NCBI RefSeq assembly: GCF_014196505.1
Contig: NZ_JACIDW010000012.1
Coordinates: 88,541 to 152,540 of the forward strand
Length of the DNA: 64,000 bases
Direction of reading: 5' to 3'
DNA from: Rhizobium metallidurans
GTDB taxonomy: Bacteria > Pseudomonadota > Alphaproteobacteria > Rhizobiales > Rhizobiaceae
The notes below the pieces were generated by a model that did no database searches, was not told the DNA's origin, and saw nothing but the letters and a program-made list of their open reading frames with translations. Numbering within the stretch: position 1 is the first letter of the stretch; the number at the start of each line of letters is the position of its first letter. Both the position numbers and the translations under genes were made by a program. Below are positions 26,262 through 34,892 of this stretch, in pieces.

Positions 26262-28640
26262 TCATTCGCCGAGCGATGAATTGCGTGTAGTCGACCAGCG
26301 CCAGTCGCGGATTTCAGGCATGTCCTCGCCATGTTCCCGGACATAGGCCTTATGCTCTTCCAGCTTCCTTTCCAGCGCCGCACCGAACTGCGCCGAGCGC
26401 TCAGTGAACTTTTGCAGACGCCGTATCGCTGCGAGCGCCAGATGAAACCGGTCGAGCTGGTTCAGCACCGCCATGTCGAACGGCGTCGTCGTCGTGCCTT
26501 CCTCGCGGAAGCCATGCACATGGAAATTGTCGTGGTTGGTGCGCCGGTAGGTCAGCCGGTGAATGAGATAAGGGTAGCCGTGGTAGGCGAAGATCACCGG
26601 CTTGTCGGCGGTGAACATCTTATCGAACACCGCGTCTGTGACACCGTGCGGATGCTCGCTGCTCGACTGGAGCGTCATCAGATCGACGACGTTGACGAAC
26701 CGGATCTTGAGGTCCGGCAGAGCCGTCGCAAGGAGTTCGGTGGCGGCGAGCGCCTCCATGGTCGGCACATCGCCCGCCGACGCGATCACGAGGTCGGGCT
26801 CGACGTCCGCCGGGCATGTCGACGCCCAGTCCCAGATGCCGACCCCTGCCTTGCAGTGCCGCTCCGCCTCGTCGGCGGTCAGCCACTGCGGCGCCGGCTG
26901 CTTGCCAGCGGTGATGACGTTGATGCGGTTCCACGTCCTCAGGCAATGGTCGGTCACCCAAAGCAGCGTGTTCGCGTCCGGCGGAAAATAGAGCCGGACG
27001 ATGTCGGCCTTCTTGTTGGCGACGAAATCGGCGAAACCGGGGTCCTGGTGCGAGAAGCCGTTGTGGTCCTGCCGCCAGACATGCGAGGTGAGAAGATAGT
27101 TGAGCGAGGCGATCGGCTTGCGCCATTCCAGCTCCGCGCTGGTCTTCAGCCACTTGGCGTGCTGGTTGACCATGGAATCGACAATATGGATGAACGCCTC
27201 GTAGCAGGAGAAGAGGCCGTGCCGACCGGTCAGCAGGTAGCCCTCAAGCCAGCCATGGCATAGATGCTCCGACAGCACCTCCATGACGCGGCCGTCGCGC
27301 GCCAGGCCGATGTCATAAGGTTCAATCCGTTCCATCCAGATGCGGTCGGTGACGTCGAACACGGCATCGAGCCGATTGGACGCCGTTTCGTCCGGCCCCA
27401 TCAGGCGGAAGTTGCGCGCCTCGGCGTTCAGCGCCATGACCTCGCGCAGGTAGGCGCCCATGAGGCGCGTGGCCTCCCCGTTTGCTGCGCCCGGCTTCGG
27501 CACGTCGAGGGCTAGGCTCTTCCAATCGGGCAGGATGAGGTCCTTCTTCAGCAAACCGCCATTGGCGTGCGGCAGCGCGCCCATGCGCTTCGCTCCGGTT
27601 GGAGCGAGCGCGGCGAGTTCCGGCAGCAGCCGGCCTTCTTCGTCGAACAGTTCTTCGACGTGGTAGCCGCGCATCCAGTCCTCGAGGATTTTGCGGTGAC
27701 CGTCATCGCCGCGGGCGTTCGAGACCGGCACCTGATGCGAACGCCAGAAATCTTCAACCTTCTTTCCGTCCACATCGACCGGCCCTGTCCAGCCCTTGGG
27801 ACTGCGCAGCACAATCATCGGCCAGCGCGGCCGCGCGCCCGACCAGCCCTCGGCGCGGCTCTCTACCTGGATGTCTCGGATGCGGACCATTACCTCGTCG
27901 AGCGTGGCCGCCATCAGGCCATGCATCGCCATCGGATCGCTGCCCTCGACGAAGAACGGGTCGTAGCCATATCCCTGAAAGAGGCTTTTCAGTTCCCGCT
28001 CGTCCATCCGCGCCAGGATGGTGGGATTGGCAATCTTGTAGCCGTTGAGGTGCAGGATCGGCAGGACCGCCCCGTCATGCCTGGGATTGAGGAACTTGTT
28101 CGAGTGCCAGGCCGCGGCCAGCGGCCCCGTTTCGGCCTCGCCGTCGCCGACTACGCAGGCGACGACAAGGTCGGGATTGTCGAAGGCGGCGCCGAAGGCA
28201 TGCACCAGGGCGTATCCGAGTTCGCCGCCCTCGTGAATCGAGCCGGGCGTCTCCGGTGCGACATGGCTCGGCACGCCGCCGGGGAAGGAGAACTGCTTGA
28301 ACAGCTTCTTCATGCCTACGGCATCGCGCCCGATTTCAGGATATATCTCGCTATAGCTCCCCTCGAGCCAGGGATTGGCGACCATCGCCGGACCGCCGTG
28401 ACCAGGTCCGCAGACATAAAGCATGTCGAGGTCGCGCTCCTTGATCACCCGGTTGAGGTGGGCGTAAATGAAGTTGAGCCCCGGCGTCGTACCCCAGTGA
28501 CCGAGCAGCCTCGGCTTCACGTGCTCGGCCTTAAGCGGCTCGCGCAGAAGCGGATTGTCCATCAGGTAGATCTGGCCGACGGAAAGGTAATTCGCGGCGC
28601 GCCAATATCTGTCGATGAGTGCGAGCTGGCTTTCGTCCAT
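26262..28640 (-). CDS. xfp: Phosphoketolase (xylulose-5-phosphate/fructose-6-phosphate)
   Basis: A thiamine diphosphate enzyme that splits xylulose-5-P or fructose-6-P with phosphate into acetyl phosphate and a shorter sugar phosphate. The 792-residue length fits the family. Landmarks: LGHWGTTPGLNFIYAHLNR, YVCGPGHGGPAMVANPWLEGSYSEIYP, SHVAPETPGSIHEGGELGYAL, and the cofactor-binding VVGDGEAETGPLAAAWH. The ATG at 28640 (MDESQLALIDRYWRAANYLSVGQIYL) follows AAAGGA and agrees with the usual N-terminus. Its product feeds the AckA-PduL fusion encoded nearby, giving one ATP by substrate-level phosphorylation or acetyl-CoA without pyruvate oxidation. No FNR-type box is seen directly upstream. Confidence 0.96.
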   Translation of the reverse strand: MDESQLALIDRYWRAANYLSVGQIYLMDNPLLREPLKAEHVKPRLLGHWGTTPGLNFIYAHLNRVIKERDLDMLYVCGPGHGGPAMVANPWLEGSYSEIYPEIGRDAVGMKKLFKQFSFPGGVPSHVAPETPGSIHEGGELGYALVHAFGAAFDNPDLVVACVVGDGEAETGPLAAAWHSNKFLNPRHDGAVLPILHLNGYKIANPTILARMDERELKSLFQGYGYDPFFVEGSDPMAMHGLMAATLDEVMVRIRDIQVESRAEGWSGARPRWPMIVLRSPKGWTGPVDVDGKKVEDFWRSHQVPVSNARGDDGHRKILEDWMRGYHVEELFDEEGRLLPELAALAPTGAKRMGALPHANGGLLKKDLILPDWKSLALDVPKPGAANGEATRLMGAYLREVMALNAEARNFRLMGPDETASNRLDAVFDVTDRIWMERIEPYDIGLARDGRVMEVLSEHLCHGWLEGYLLTGRHGLFSCYEAFIHIVDSMVNQHAKWLKTSAELEWRKPIASLNYLLTSHVWRQDHNGFSHQDPGFADFVANKKADIVRLYFPPDANTLLWVTDHCLRTWNRINVITAGKQPAPQWLTADEAERHCKAGVGIWDWASTCPADVEPDLVIASAGDVPTMEALAATELLATALPDLKIRFVNVVDLMTLQSSSEHPHGVTDAVFDKMFTADKPVIFAYHGYPYLIHRLTYRRTNHDNFHVHGFREEGTTTTPFDMAVLNQLDRFHLALAAIRRLQKFTERSAQFGAALERKLEEHKAYVREHGEDMPEIRDWRWSTTRNSSLGE

Positions 28641-28710
28641 GGCAATAATCCTTTCGATCGGGCGGGAAGTAAACAGCAAAACCGGGCATTGTAAGGCGAG
28701 GTCCCTGCCA

Positions 28711-29376
28711 TCACATCATGCTGCACAACCGAACCCTGCGCGCCGCCAAAAGCTCGATCAGGCCGTGCCCTTCCAACTGCGTCATAGTGCGCGACACGGT
28801 CTCGATCGTCAGGCCGAGATAGTCCGCCATGTCCTGACGCGAGATCGGAATCACATGAATATCGCCTGCCCCCTCCGACGGCAACGTCCGGAGATAGTTT
28901 ATGATTCGTTCCGCCGCACTGGTTCGGCCCAGCAGCGACAGATGATCGCTGACCTTTCGCAATTCATCGGTCGCGGCATCGAACATGGCCACCGCGAGTT
29001 CGGCTCGCCGTGCCGCCACGGACGAAAGCGCCTGACGCCTGACGGCGATCAACTCGCAATGCGTGGCCGCCTCGGCGAAGAGATGATGCTCAGCTCCGGC
29101 GGCGAGACCGAAGATATCGGATTTGAAGTGGAGCGAGTCGATCTGGCGACGCCCGTCGGCCAGAAACCGGCATGTCCGAACTATCCCCGACACCACCTTG
29201 TAGAGGTATTCCGCCGGGTCGCGCTCGCAGAAAATCACTTGGTTGCGCGCGAAATTCATCATGATTCCCAGGTCATCGATTTCGTCGAGGAGAAGGTTCG
29301 GGTGGCTGCCAACCGGGATGGTCGAGGTAGAGGACCTTACCAGATGACCGACAGGTGGTTGCGTTTGAATGAACAT
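28711..29376 (-). CDS. FixK-like Crp/Fnr-family activator
   Basis: A 221-residue regulator: beta-roll domain (about 30-130), dimer helix, and winged helix with SRQDMADYLGLTIETVSRTMTQLEGHGLI. The TVSRT recognition helix is the FNR/FixK class that reads TTGAT-N4-ATCAA. It lacks the four-Cys pattern of FNR and FnrN (only Cys in IFCERD, VRTCRF and near the end), so it is FixK-like and not a direct oxygen sensor. It is divergent from fixLJ, which would activate it under low oxygen. The boxes from 8.7 to 32.4 kb are its natural targets. Confidence 0.87.
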   Translation of the reverse strand: MFIQTQPPVGHLVRSSTSTIPVGSHPNLLLDEIDDLGIMMNFARNQVIFCERDPAEYLYKVVSGIVRTCRFLADGRRQIDSLHFKSDIFGLAAGAEHHLFAEAATHCELIAVRRQALSSVAARRAELAVAMFDAATDELRKVSDHLSLLGRTSAAERIINYLRTLPSEGAGDIHVIPISRQDMADYLGLTIETVSRTMTQLEGHGLIELLAARRVRLCSMM

Positions 29377-29575
29377 GGCTGCAAGGTCCCCTTCTGCCTG
29401 TAAGGGATATGCCGATATGCGCGCTTGCCAATTCAGGCATTGACCTTAGGGGATTCTCCTGAGGCAAGGAGAGTGCAAAACTTCTGATGGACGGGTTGGA
29501 TATCGGTCAGGAAGCCGTATCATCGGAGTTTTACAAGATAGAAGAGCGGGACACTTTGCGACATCTTTGCCCATC

Positions 29576-31099
29576 ATGAAAACTGTCTTCCCGCGCGCCC
29601 CCGTTTCGCTGGCCACCTTGCGTTCGGCACTGCTGGGGCAACGGCAGCGGGCTGGGATTTACGCTCTGACGCTCAGCCTCGTTCTCATCGCATTCAGCCT
29701 GCGCTGGATGCTCGATCCAGCCATAGGCGGCCAACCGCTTTACCTGCTCCTCGTGCCGCCAGTCCTGATCGCGGCGATGATCGGTGGGCTAAAGCCCGGT
29801 CTGTTCGCGACTGCGACGAGCCTTGCCGGTCATCTCCTGCTCAACAACGAGCTGAGTGCCGTTATCGATCCATCGTCGGCCGGCTGGAGCAACGCTTTCA
29901 CGCGTGCGCTGACCTTCGTATTGCTTGGGCTCGGCATTTCCTGGTTTGGCGAATATTCCGGCAAGGCAAGAGCACGCGCCGAGGCGCGCGAGGCGCACCT
30001 CAAATCCATCCTCGCGACCGTGCCTGACGCGATGATCGTCATCGATTCCCGCGGCGCTATTCAGTCGTTCAGCGCGGCAGCCGAGAAGCTCTTTGGCTAC
30101 GGTGCCGGAGAAATCATTGGCCGCAACGTCAAGCTGCTGATGCCATCGCCGTATCGTGACCTGCATGACGGCTATCTCGAGCGCTACGCTGCAACCGGCG
30201 AAAAGCGCATCATTGGTGTTGGGCGCATCGCGGTCGGCCTACGCAAGAACGGCTCGACCTTCCCGATGGAGTTGTCCGTTGGAGAGATGCATTCGGGCGG
30301 AGGGAGGTTCTTCACTGGCTTCATCCGTGACCTCAGCGAACGCCAGGAGACCGAGGCACGGTTGCAGGAGCTCCAGACCGAGCTCATCCACATCTCACGG
30401 CTTTCTGCCATGGGCGAGATGGCCTCGGCGCTGGCGCATGAGCTCAACCAGCCGCTGACGGCGATCAACAGCTATCTGAACGGCTCGCGCCGGATGATGG
30501 AGGGGCGCCAAGGCGAGCAGGACGAGATGATCCGCGAGGCCCTGAAGCATGCGGCGGGCCAGGCGCTGCGGGCGGGAGAGATCATCCGCCGCCTGCGCGA
30601 ATTCGTGGGGCGCGGCGAAACCGGAAAGCAGATCCACGATCTCCGCAAGCTGATCGAGGAAGCGGCAGCGTTGGCACTGGTCGGCGCGAAGGAAAAAGGC
30701 GTTCGCGTCGTCTTCGACCTTGATGGAGCTTGGACGAACGTGCTCGCCGACAAGGTCCAAGTTCAGCAGGTCCTTCTGAACCTCATCCGCAACGCGCTGG
30801 AAGCCATGACAAGCTCATCGGAGCGCGTGCTTCGGATATCGACGCAAGCTCATGCCGAAGGCCTCGTCAGGATCAGCGTGTCGGACAGCGGCGCGGGCCT
30901 CGATCCCGATATTGCGCAAAACCTGTTCAAGCCGTTTCACACCACCAAGCCGACCGGCATGGGGGTCGGCCTTTCGCTCTCCAAGACGCTGGTCGAGGCT
31001 CACGGTGGGCGCATCTGGGCCGAACCCGTCGACAAAGGCGGGACGATATTCAGTTTCACACTGCGCGCGACGCAAAGAACGGACGCCGATGATGAGTGA
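29576..31099 (+). CDS. fixL: Oxygen-sensing haem PAS histidine kinase FixL
   Basis: A 507-residue membrane kinase. About four hydrophobic helices occupy residues 25-125, then a PAS domain (about 140-255), a HisKA domain with phospho-acceptor His288 in ALAHELNQPLTAI, and an HATPase domain. The PAS domain has SPYRDLHDGYLERYAATGEKRIIG, where His197 matches the proximal haem ligand of FixL and the following Arg-rich loop matches the oxygen-sensing FG loop. Deoxy haem switches the kinase on and FixJ is phosphorylated. I use the ATG at 29576; no strong ribosome site is visible, and a TTG three codons earlier is possible. It overlaps fixJ. Confidence 0.93.
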   Translation: MKTVFPRAPVSLATLRSALLGQRQRAGIYALTLSLVLIAFSLRWMLDPAIGGQPLYLLLVPPVLIAAMIGGLKPGLFATATSLAGHLLLNNELSAVIDPSSAGWSNAFTRALTFVLLGLGISWFGEYSGKARARAEAREAHLKSILATVPDAMIVIDSRGAIQSFSAAAEKLFGYGAGEIIGRNVKLLMPSPYRDLHDGYLERYAATGEKRIIGVGRIAVGLRKNGSTFPMELSVGEMHSGGGRFFTGFIRDLSERQETEARLQELQTELIHISRLSAMGEMASALAHELNQPLTAINSYLNGSRRMMEGRQGEQDEMIREALKHAAGQALRAGEIIRRLREFVGRGETGKQIHDLRKLIEEAAALALVGAKEKGVRVVFDLDGAWTNVLADKVQVQQVLLNLIRNALEAMTSSSERVLRISTQAHAEGLVRISVSDSGAGLDPDIAQNLFKPFHTTKPTGMGVGLSLSKTLVEAHGGRIWAEPVDKGGTIFSFTLRATQRTDADDE

Positions 31100-31724
31100 A
31101 GCGATGGTCCATGTGATAGACGACGATGACGAAGTTCGGCGCGCCCTCGTCTTCCTCCTCGCATCCGTGGGCATCGAGGCGCGGGCTCATGCCTCCGCGA
31201 CCGACTTCCTGACCGGTTTCCCGCGCGGCTCGGGCGGCTGCATCGTCACCGACGTGCGCATGCCCGAAATGACCGGCATCGACCTCTTGAAACAGCTCAG
31301 GCAGGAGGATGTTCGTCTCCCGGTCATCGTGATGACAGGTGATGGCGACATACCGCTTGCCGTGGAGGCGATGAAGATCGGCGCGCTGGACTTCCTTGAA
31401 AAGCCTTTCGACGACGAACTCTTCATCACGTCCGTCCGTCGCGCCCTTGATGTCGCAAAAAAGACAGAGAGACTCGACGCCGAGCGCCGTGGCTTCCGCG
31501 ACCGGTTCGAGACGCTCTCCGGGCGTGAGCGGGACGTCTTCCACGGTCTCATCGCCGGACATCCGAACAAGATCATCGCGCATCTGCACGGCATTAGCCC
31601 GAAGACCGTGGAAGTCTACAGGGCCAATGTCATGGACAAGATGAAGGCTTCGAGCCTCTCCGAGCTTGTGCGCATGGCCATGATCATCAAGCCGCCGCAC
31701 GAGGAGGACGGCGAGCCGATCTGA
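31089..31724 (+). CDS. fixJ: FixJ response regulator
   Basis: A 211-residue regulator with an N-terminal receiver (IDDDDEVRRAL, phospho-acceptor Asp55 in CIVTDVRMPEMTG, Lys in FLEKPFDDE) and a C-terminal LuxR/NarL-type helix-turn-helix (LSGRERDVFHGLIAGHPNKIIAHLHGISPKTVEVYRANVMDKM). It overlaps the fixL stop by 11 bases; a second ATG directly follows the first at 31092. Phosphorylated FixJ activates fixK promoters, here presumably that of the divergent FixK-like gene at 28711-29376. Confidence 0.94.
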   Translation: MMSEAMVHVIDDDDEVRRALVFLLASVGIEARAHASATDFLTGFPRGSGGCIVTDVRMPEMTGIDLLKQLRQEDVRLPVIVMTGDGDIPLAVEAMKIGALDFLEKPFDDELFITSVRRALDVAKKTERLDAERRGFRDRFETLSGRERDVFHGLIAGHPNKIIAHLHGISPKTVEVYRANVMDKMKASSLSELVRMAMIIKPPHEEDGEPI

Positions 31725-31746
31725 CCGGGAATTGTCCGGCACCGCT

Positions 31747-32334
31747 TCACGCCCCGCGCCGTCCCAGCCGTTCGATGCGCGCCAGCCATTGCCGCCGCCG
31801 TGCGTCGTCGATCCCGCCGATATCGCCGATCAGCGTGGCAAAGATAGGGTCGATGCCTGCGACATACATAACGTTCTGCCTTGGCATCGTTAGGTTTCGG
31901 GCAAGCATGAAAATCCGAAACAGCATCGCCGGCATCGCCATGGTCACGACGATGCGCGCCGATTTGCTTCGCAGCATTCCCTTCTCAAAATTGCGGTCAT
32001 CTGGCGCAATCGCGAACCCTGGCCTCAGAACCTGTTCGAGAAAGGCCTGCAGCAAGGCGGGCATCGACCCCAGCCATAACGGATAGACCAAGACCAGATG
32101 ATCTGCCCACCCGATGCCTTCCTGCGCCTCGGTGAGATCGGCAGGAACGGGTTTCTGATCCCAATCCACCTCCGATCGCAGGAATGGGATGTCGACGCCA
32201 GCCAACGAGACGCGCCGCACGGTGTGGCCTGCTCCGGCAGCCGCCAAGGCATAGCTGTTCACGAGGGCATGGCAAAACCGTTCCTCATGTGGATCGGGAT
32301 GACCGTCGATGATCATGATCTTCTTGAGCGGCAT
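31747..32334 (-). CDS. NAD(P)H-dependent oxidoreductase, flavodoxin-like fold
   Basis: A 195-residue FMN- or FAD-binding reductase of the KefF/NQO1 group: IMIIDGHPDPHEERFCHALVNSYA at the N-terminus (flavin phosphate loop), DHLVLVYPLWLGSMPALLQAFLEQVLRPGFA in the middle. Such enzymes make two-electron reductions of quinones or related electrophiles. A FNR-type box is centred 100 bp upstream, so it is the right-most member of the low-oxygen set. It converges on fixJ with about 20 bp between stops. Confidence 0.9.
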   Translation of the reverse strand: MPLKKIMIIDGHPDPHEERFCHALVNSYALAAAGAGHTVRRVSLAGVDIPFLRSEVDWDQKPVPADLTEAQEGIGWADHLVLVYPLWLGSMPALLQAFLEQVLRPGFAIAPDDRNFEKGMLRSKSARIVVTMAMPAMLFRIFMLARNLTMPRQNVMYVAGIDPIFATLIGDIGGIDDARRRQWLARIERLGRRGA

Positions 32335-32427
32335 ATCCGGGCTTACCTCCGCTTGTACCAGGGCGCGCAGCCATCATTCGCCACCACTAGTCTGTTTCAC
32401 CATGCAAGACGAATGCCGATTGCGACA

Positions 32428-32441
32428 TTGACGTCGGTCAA
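32428..32441 (-). promoter_or_regulatory. FNR/FixK-type box upstream of the flavodoxin-fold reductase
   Basis: TTGAC-GTCG-GTCAA is a near-perfect inverted repeat. Its centre is 100 bp before the start at 32334. To its right lies only transposon debris. Confidence 0.7.
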
Positions 32442-32529
32442 GAAACATCTTTGATATCTATGAATTGGCGGGCCAAACAAATAGTTCCGGCTGCGATCGG
32501 CCTCGTCCAACGCGGCCCCGCTAGGTATA

Positions 32530-32652
32530 AAACTACGCGAGAAGATCGGCTTCAAACGTTCCGCTGTCGCTGTCGCCCGCAAACTCGCCGTCATCATGCA
32601 TGCGATGCTGCGCTCCGGTGAGCTCTTCAGCAGGGCGACAGCCGCCACCTAA
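32530..32652 (+). pseudogene. C-terminal scrap of an IS110-family transposase
   Basis: The plus strand reads REKIGFKRSAVAVARKLAVIMHAML and then a stop at 32650-32652, the usual end of IS110-family transposases (ALARKLAVIMHRML type). Only about 38 codons remain, without a start or the other catalytic parts. It marks the right border of the low-oxygen island. Confidence 0.6.
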
Positions 32653-32730
32653 CTTTCCAGCTCTGTAGCGCCCACGGCGTGAATCACGGCCCGGATTCCC
32701 GTGGCGCCTGGCACGAAATGATCGGAGAAG

Positions 32731-33846
32731 TCATTTTAGCAGATGCGATCTTGGACGGTTATTGTCTACAACGCTCACTACATAGCGCTCGAAGGCGCGG
32801 AAGCGAGCGTGATCGAGGCCGAAGAACAGACTCTCGTTGAGTAGCTCATCGCGCATTCGCCCGTTGAAGCTCTCGACGTAACCGTTTTGCATGGGCTTTC
32901 CCGGCGCGATGTAATGCCACTCGACCTTGTGATCCTTCGACCAGGCAAGGATGGCATTCGAGGTGAGTTCGGTTCCGTTATCGGAGACAATCATTCCGGG
33001 CTTGCCGCGTCGTTCGATCAGCATCGTCAGCTCCCGTGCGACACGGCGGCCGGAGATTGAGGTGTCTGGAATTGCTGCAGGCATTCACGCGTCACATCAT
33101 CGACGATGTTGAGCACACGAAACCTCCGTCCGCAGGCGAACTGGTCGTGGACGAAATCCAGCGACCAGCGGGCGTTTGCCTTCGCTTCGACCAGGATCGG
33201 AGCACGCATGCCGACAGCACGGCGTCGTGCCTTCCGCTTGCGTACTGTAAACCCTTCCTCGCGATACAGCCGATAGATGCGATTGACGCCGGACGGCTCT
33301 CCTTCACGGCGAAGCAGGACGAACAGTCGACGGTAGCCGAAACGCCGTCGCTCATTAGCCAACTCACGCAGCCTTGCTCGCAATTCGGTCTCCACCGGTC
33401 GGTGCGACTGGTAACGGATCGTCTTGCGATCGGCAGATATGATCTGGCAGGCCCGCCGTTCCGAAAGCCCCATAACGGTCTTCAGGTGCGTGACGGCTTC
33501 ACGCTTGGCGGCGGGCCCTACCATTTTTTTTGGAGAAGCTCGCGGAGGGCGGCCGCATCAAGCATCTGTTCGGCAAGCAGCTTCTTCAGCCTGGCGTTCT
33601 CGTCCTCAAGCGCCTTCAGCCGCTTCGCCTCAGAGACCTCCATGCCGCCGTATTTGGCTTTCCAGTTATAAAACGTTGCTTCTGAAATTCCATGCCTGCG
33701 GCAAAGATCGGCCGTCTTAGCGCCAGCCTCCTGCTCCTTCAATACCGCAATAATCTGCTCTTCCGTAAATCGCTGCTTCTTCATGCGTCCGTCCTTTAAG
33801 CGGAAAACTCCAACCTCCGCTGGTCCAACGTTTGGGGGCGGTTCAT
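32731..33846 (-). mobile_element. Decayed IS3-family insertion sequence
   Basis: OrfA (33518-33784) is intact: MKKQRFTEEQIIAVLKEQEAG with helix-turn-helix ADLCRRHGISEATFYNWKAKYGG and a leucine zipper. OrfB starts at 33524 with an overlapping -1 frame and reads the usual HTH_21 and rve parts (RWSLDFVHDQFACGRRFRVLNIVDDVTREC), but a frameshift near 33060 moves it to a frame with MIVSDNGTELTSNAILAW and QNGYVESFNGRMRDELLNESLFFGLDHAR. After that residue the normal C-terminus is lost and the frame ends at 32731. The right end is probably at TGAACCGCCCCC (33834-33846); no matching left end was found. Inactive. Confidence 0.85.
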
Positions 33847-33953
33847 AATGGGCCGGACTCTAATCCATTCTGGAGGAAATTCGCAGTGGCAGGTCAGACT
33901 TTGTGAAAGCGCTGTCCCTATTCATCGAAGTCCGCAGCTTCACCCACTGTCGG

Positions 33954-34892
33954 TCAAGGATTCGGCTTTGCCACCTTCAGCCGGCCAATCTCAATGGCAA
34001 GCTGGTCCTGAGTGTAGGGTTTGCCAAGCCGTGCCACGTCGTGATCGATGTCCGGCGGTAACTCTGCATAACCGGAGGCGATCAGGATCGGCAAATCAGG
34101 AATCAGATCTCGCGCGATCTTGGCCAACTCGCCACCGGTCATACCGGGCATCGAATAGTCGGTAATCATCAGATCGAACCGCTTAGTGTCTCGCATCAAC
34201 CCAAGCGCTTCTTGGCCAGAATGCGCCTCAACGACTTCGTGCCCGAGGTCCGCCAGCATGTCGGCTGAACTCATGGCAATTAGTACGTCGTCATCGACCA
34301 GCAGGATCCGCATCGGCCCTACTTGGCGCTCTGGTGAGCTCGGTTCGGTCTGAACAGGCTCCACGACAAGACCCGCAAATATCGAGACCGGCATCCAAAG
34401 CTCGGCCGTCGTACCGACGCCGATCGTGCTCGACAACCGCAATTCGCCCTTCAGCTGCGATGCCAAGCCATGGATCATCGACAGACCAAGTCCGGTTCCT
34501 TTTCCGAGCTCCTTTGTCGAGAAGAACGGCTCGATCGCCTTCTGAAGCGTGGCCTCATCCATGCCGTGGCCCTGATCGGCCACGGAGAGTATCACATAAC
34601 GTCCGGCGGCAAGCGTCTCGGTGGGTAAATCATTCCTTTCTTCCTTGAGGGCGATGTGAAGTCGACCACCACCGGCCATCGCGTCACGGGCGTTGACCGC
34701 GAGGTTGAGCAATGCCAGCTCGACCTGATTGGCGTCGGCCGAGACTTGCGGCAGATGATCAGGAATCTCCGTCTCGACGACGATGGTGGAGCCCACAGAG
34801 CGCCTCAGCAGATCTTCCATTCCCACGACGAGTTCGGCCATATCGACGGGCTCCACACGCAGATCCTGGCGACGAGAAAACGCAAGCTGTCA
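33954..34892 (-). pseudogene. Hybrid sensor kinase, 5' end lost at the ISL3 element
   Basis: The surviving 310 codons begin inside the kinase core with QLAFSRRQDLRVEPVDMAELV, then an HATPase domain (NLAVNARDAMAGGG, DQGHGMDEA, GKGTGLGLSMIHG) and a receiver (ILLVDDDVLIAMSSADML, MITDYSMPGMTGGE, LGKPYT). The phospho-acceptor His and all sensor domains are missing, because the reading stops at the ISL3 inverted repeat at 34893. A GTG at 34856 could start a headless product, but it would have no His to phosphorylate. The missing 5' part is not found on the other side of the element. Confidence 0.8.

Noticed and set aside
27567..28694. A 375-codon plus-strand open frame opposite the phosphoketolase gene
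   Set aside because: Same reason: it mirrors a highly conserved enzyme gene and carries no family motif.
29441..29460. TTGACCTTAGGGG upstream of the FixK-like gene as a FNR/FixK box
   Set aside because: Only the left half-site fits; the right half GGGGA does not match NTCAA.
33834..33846. A matching left inverted repeat for the IS3 element near 32.7 kb
   Set aside because: No sequence matching TGAACCGCCCCC was found there; the left end of the element appears to be lost.
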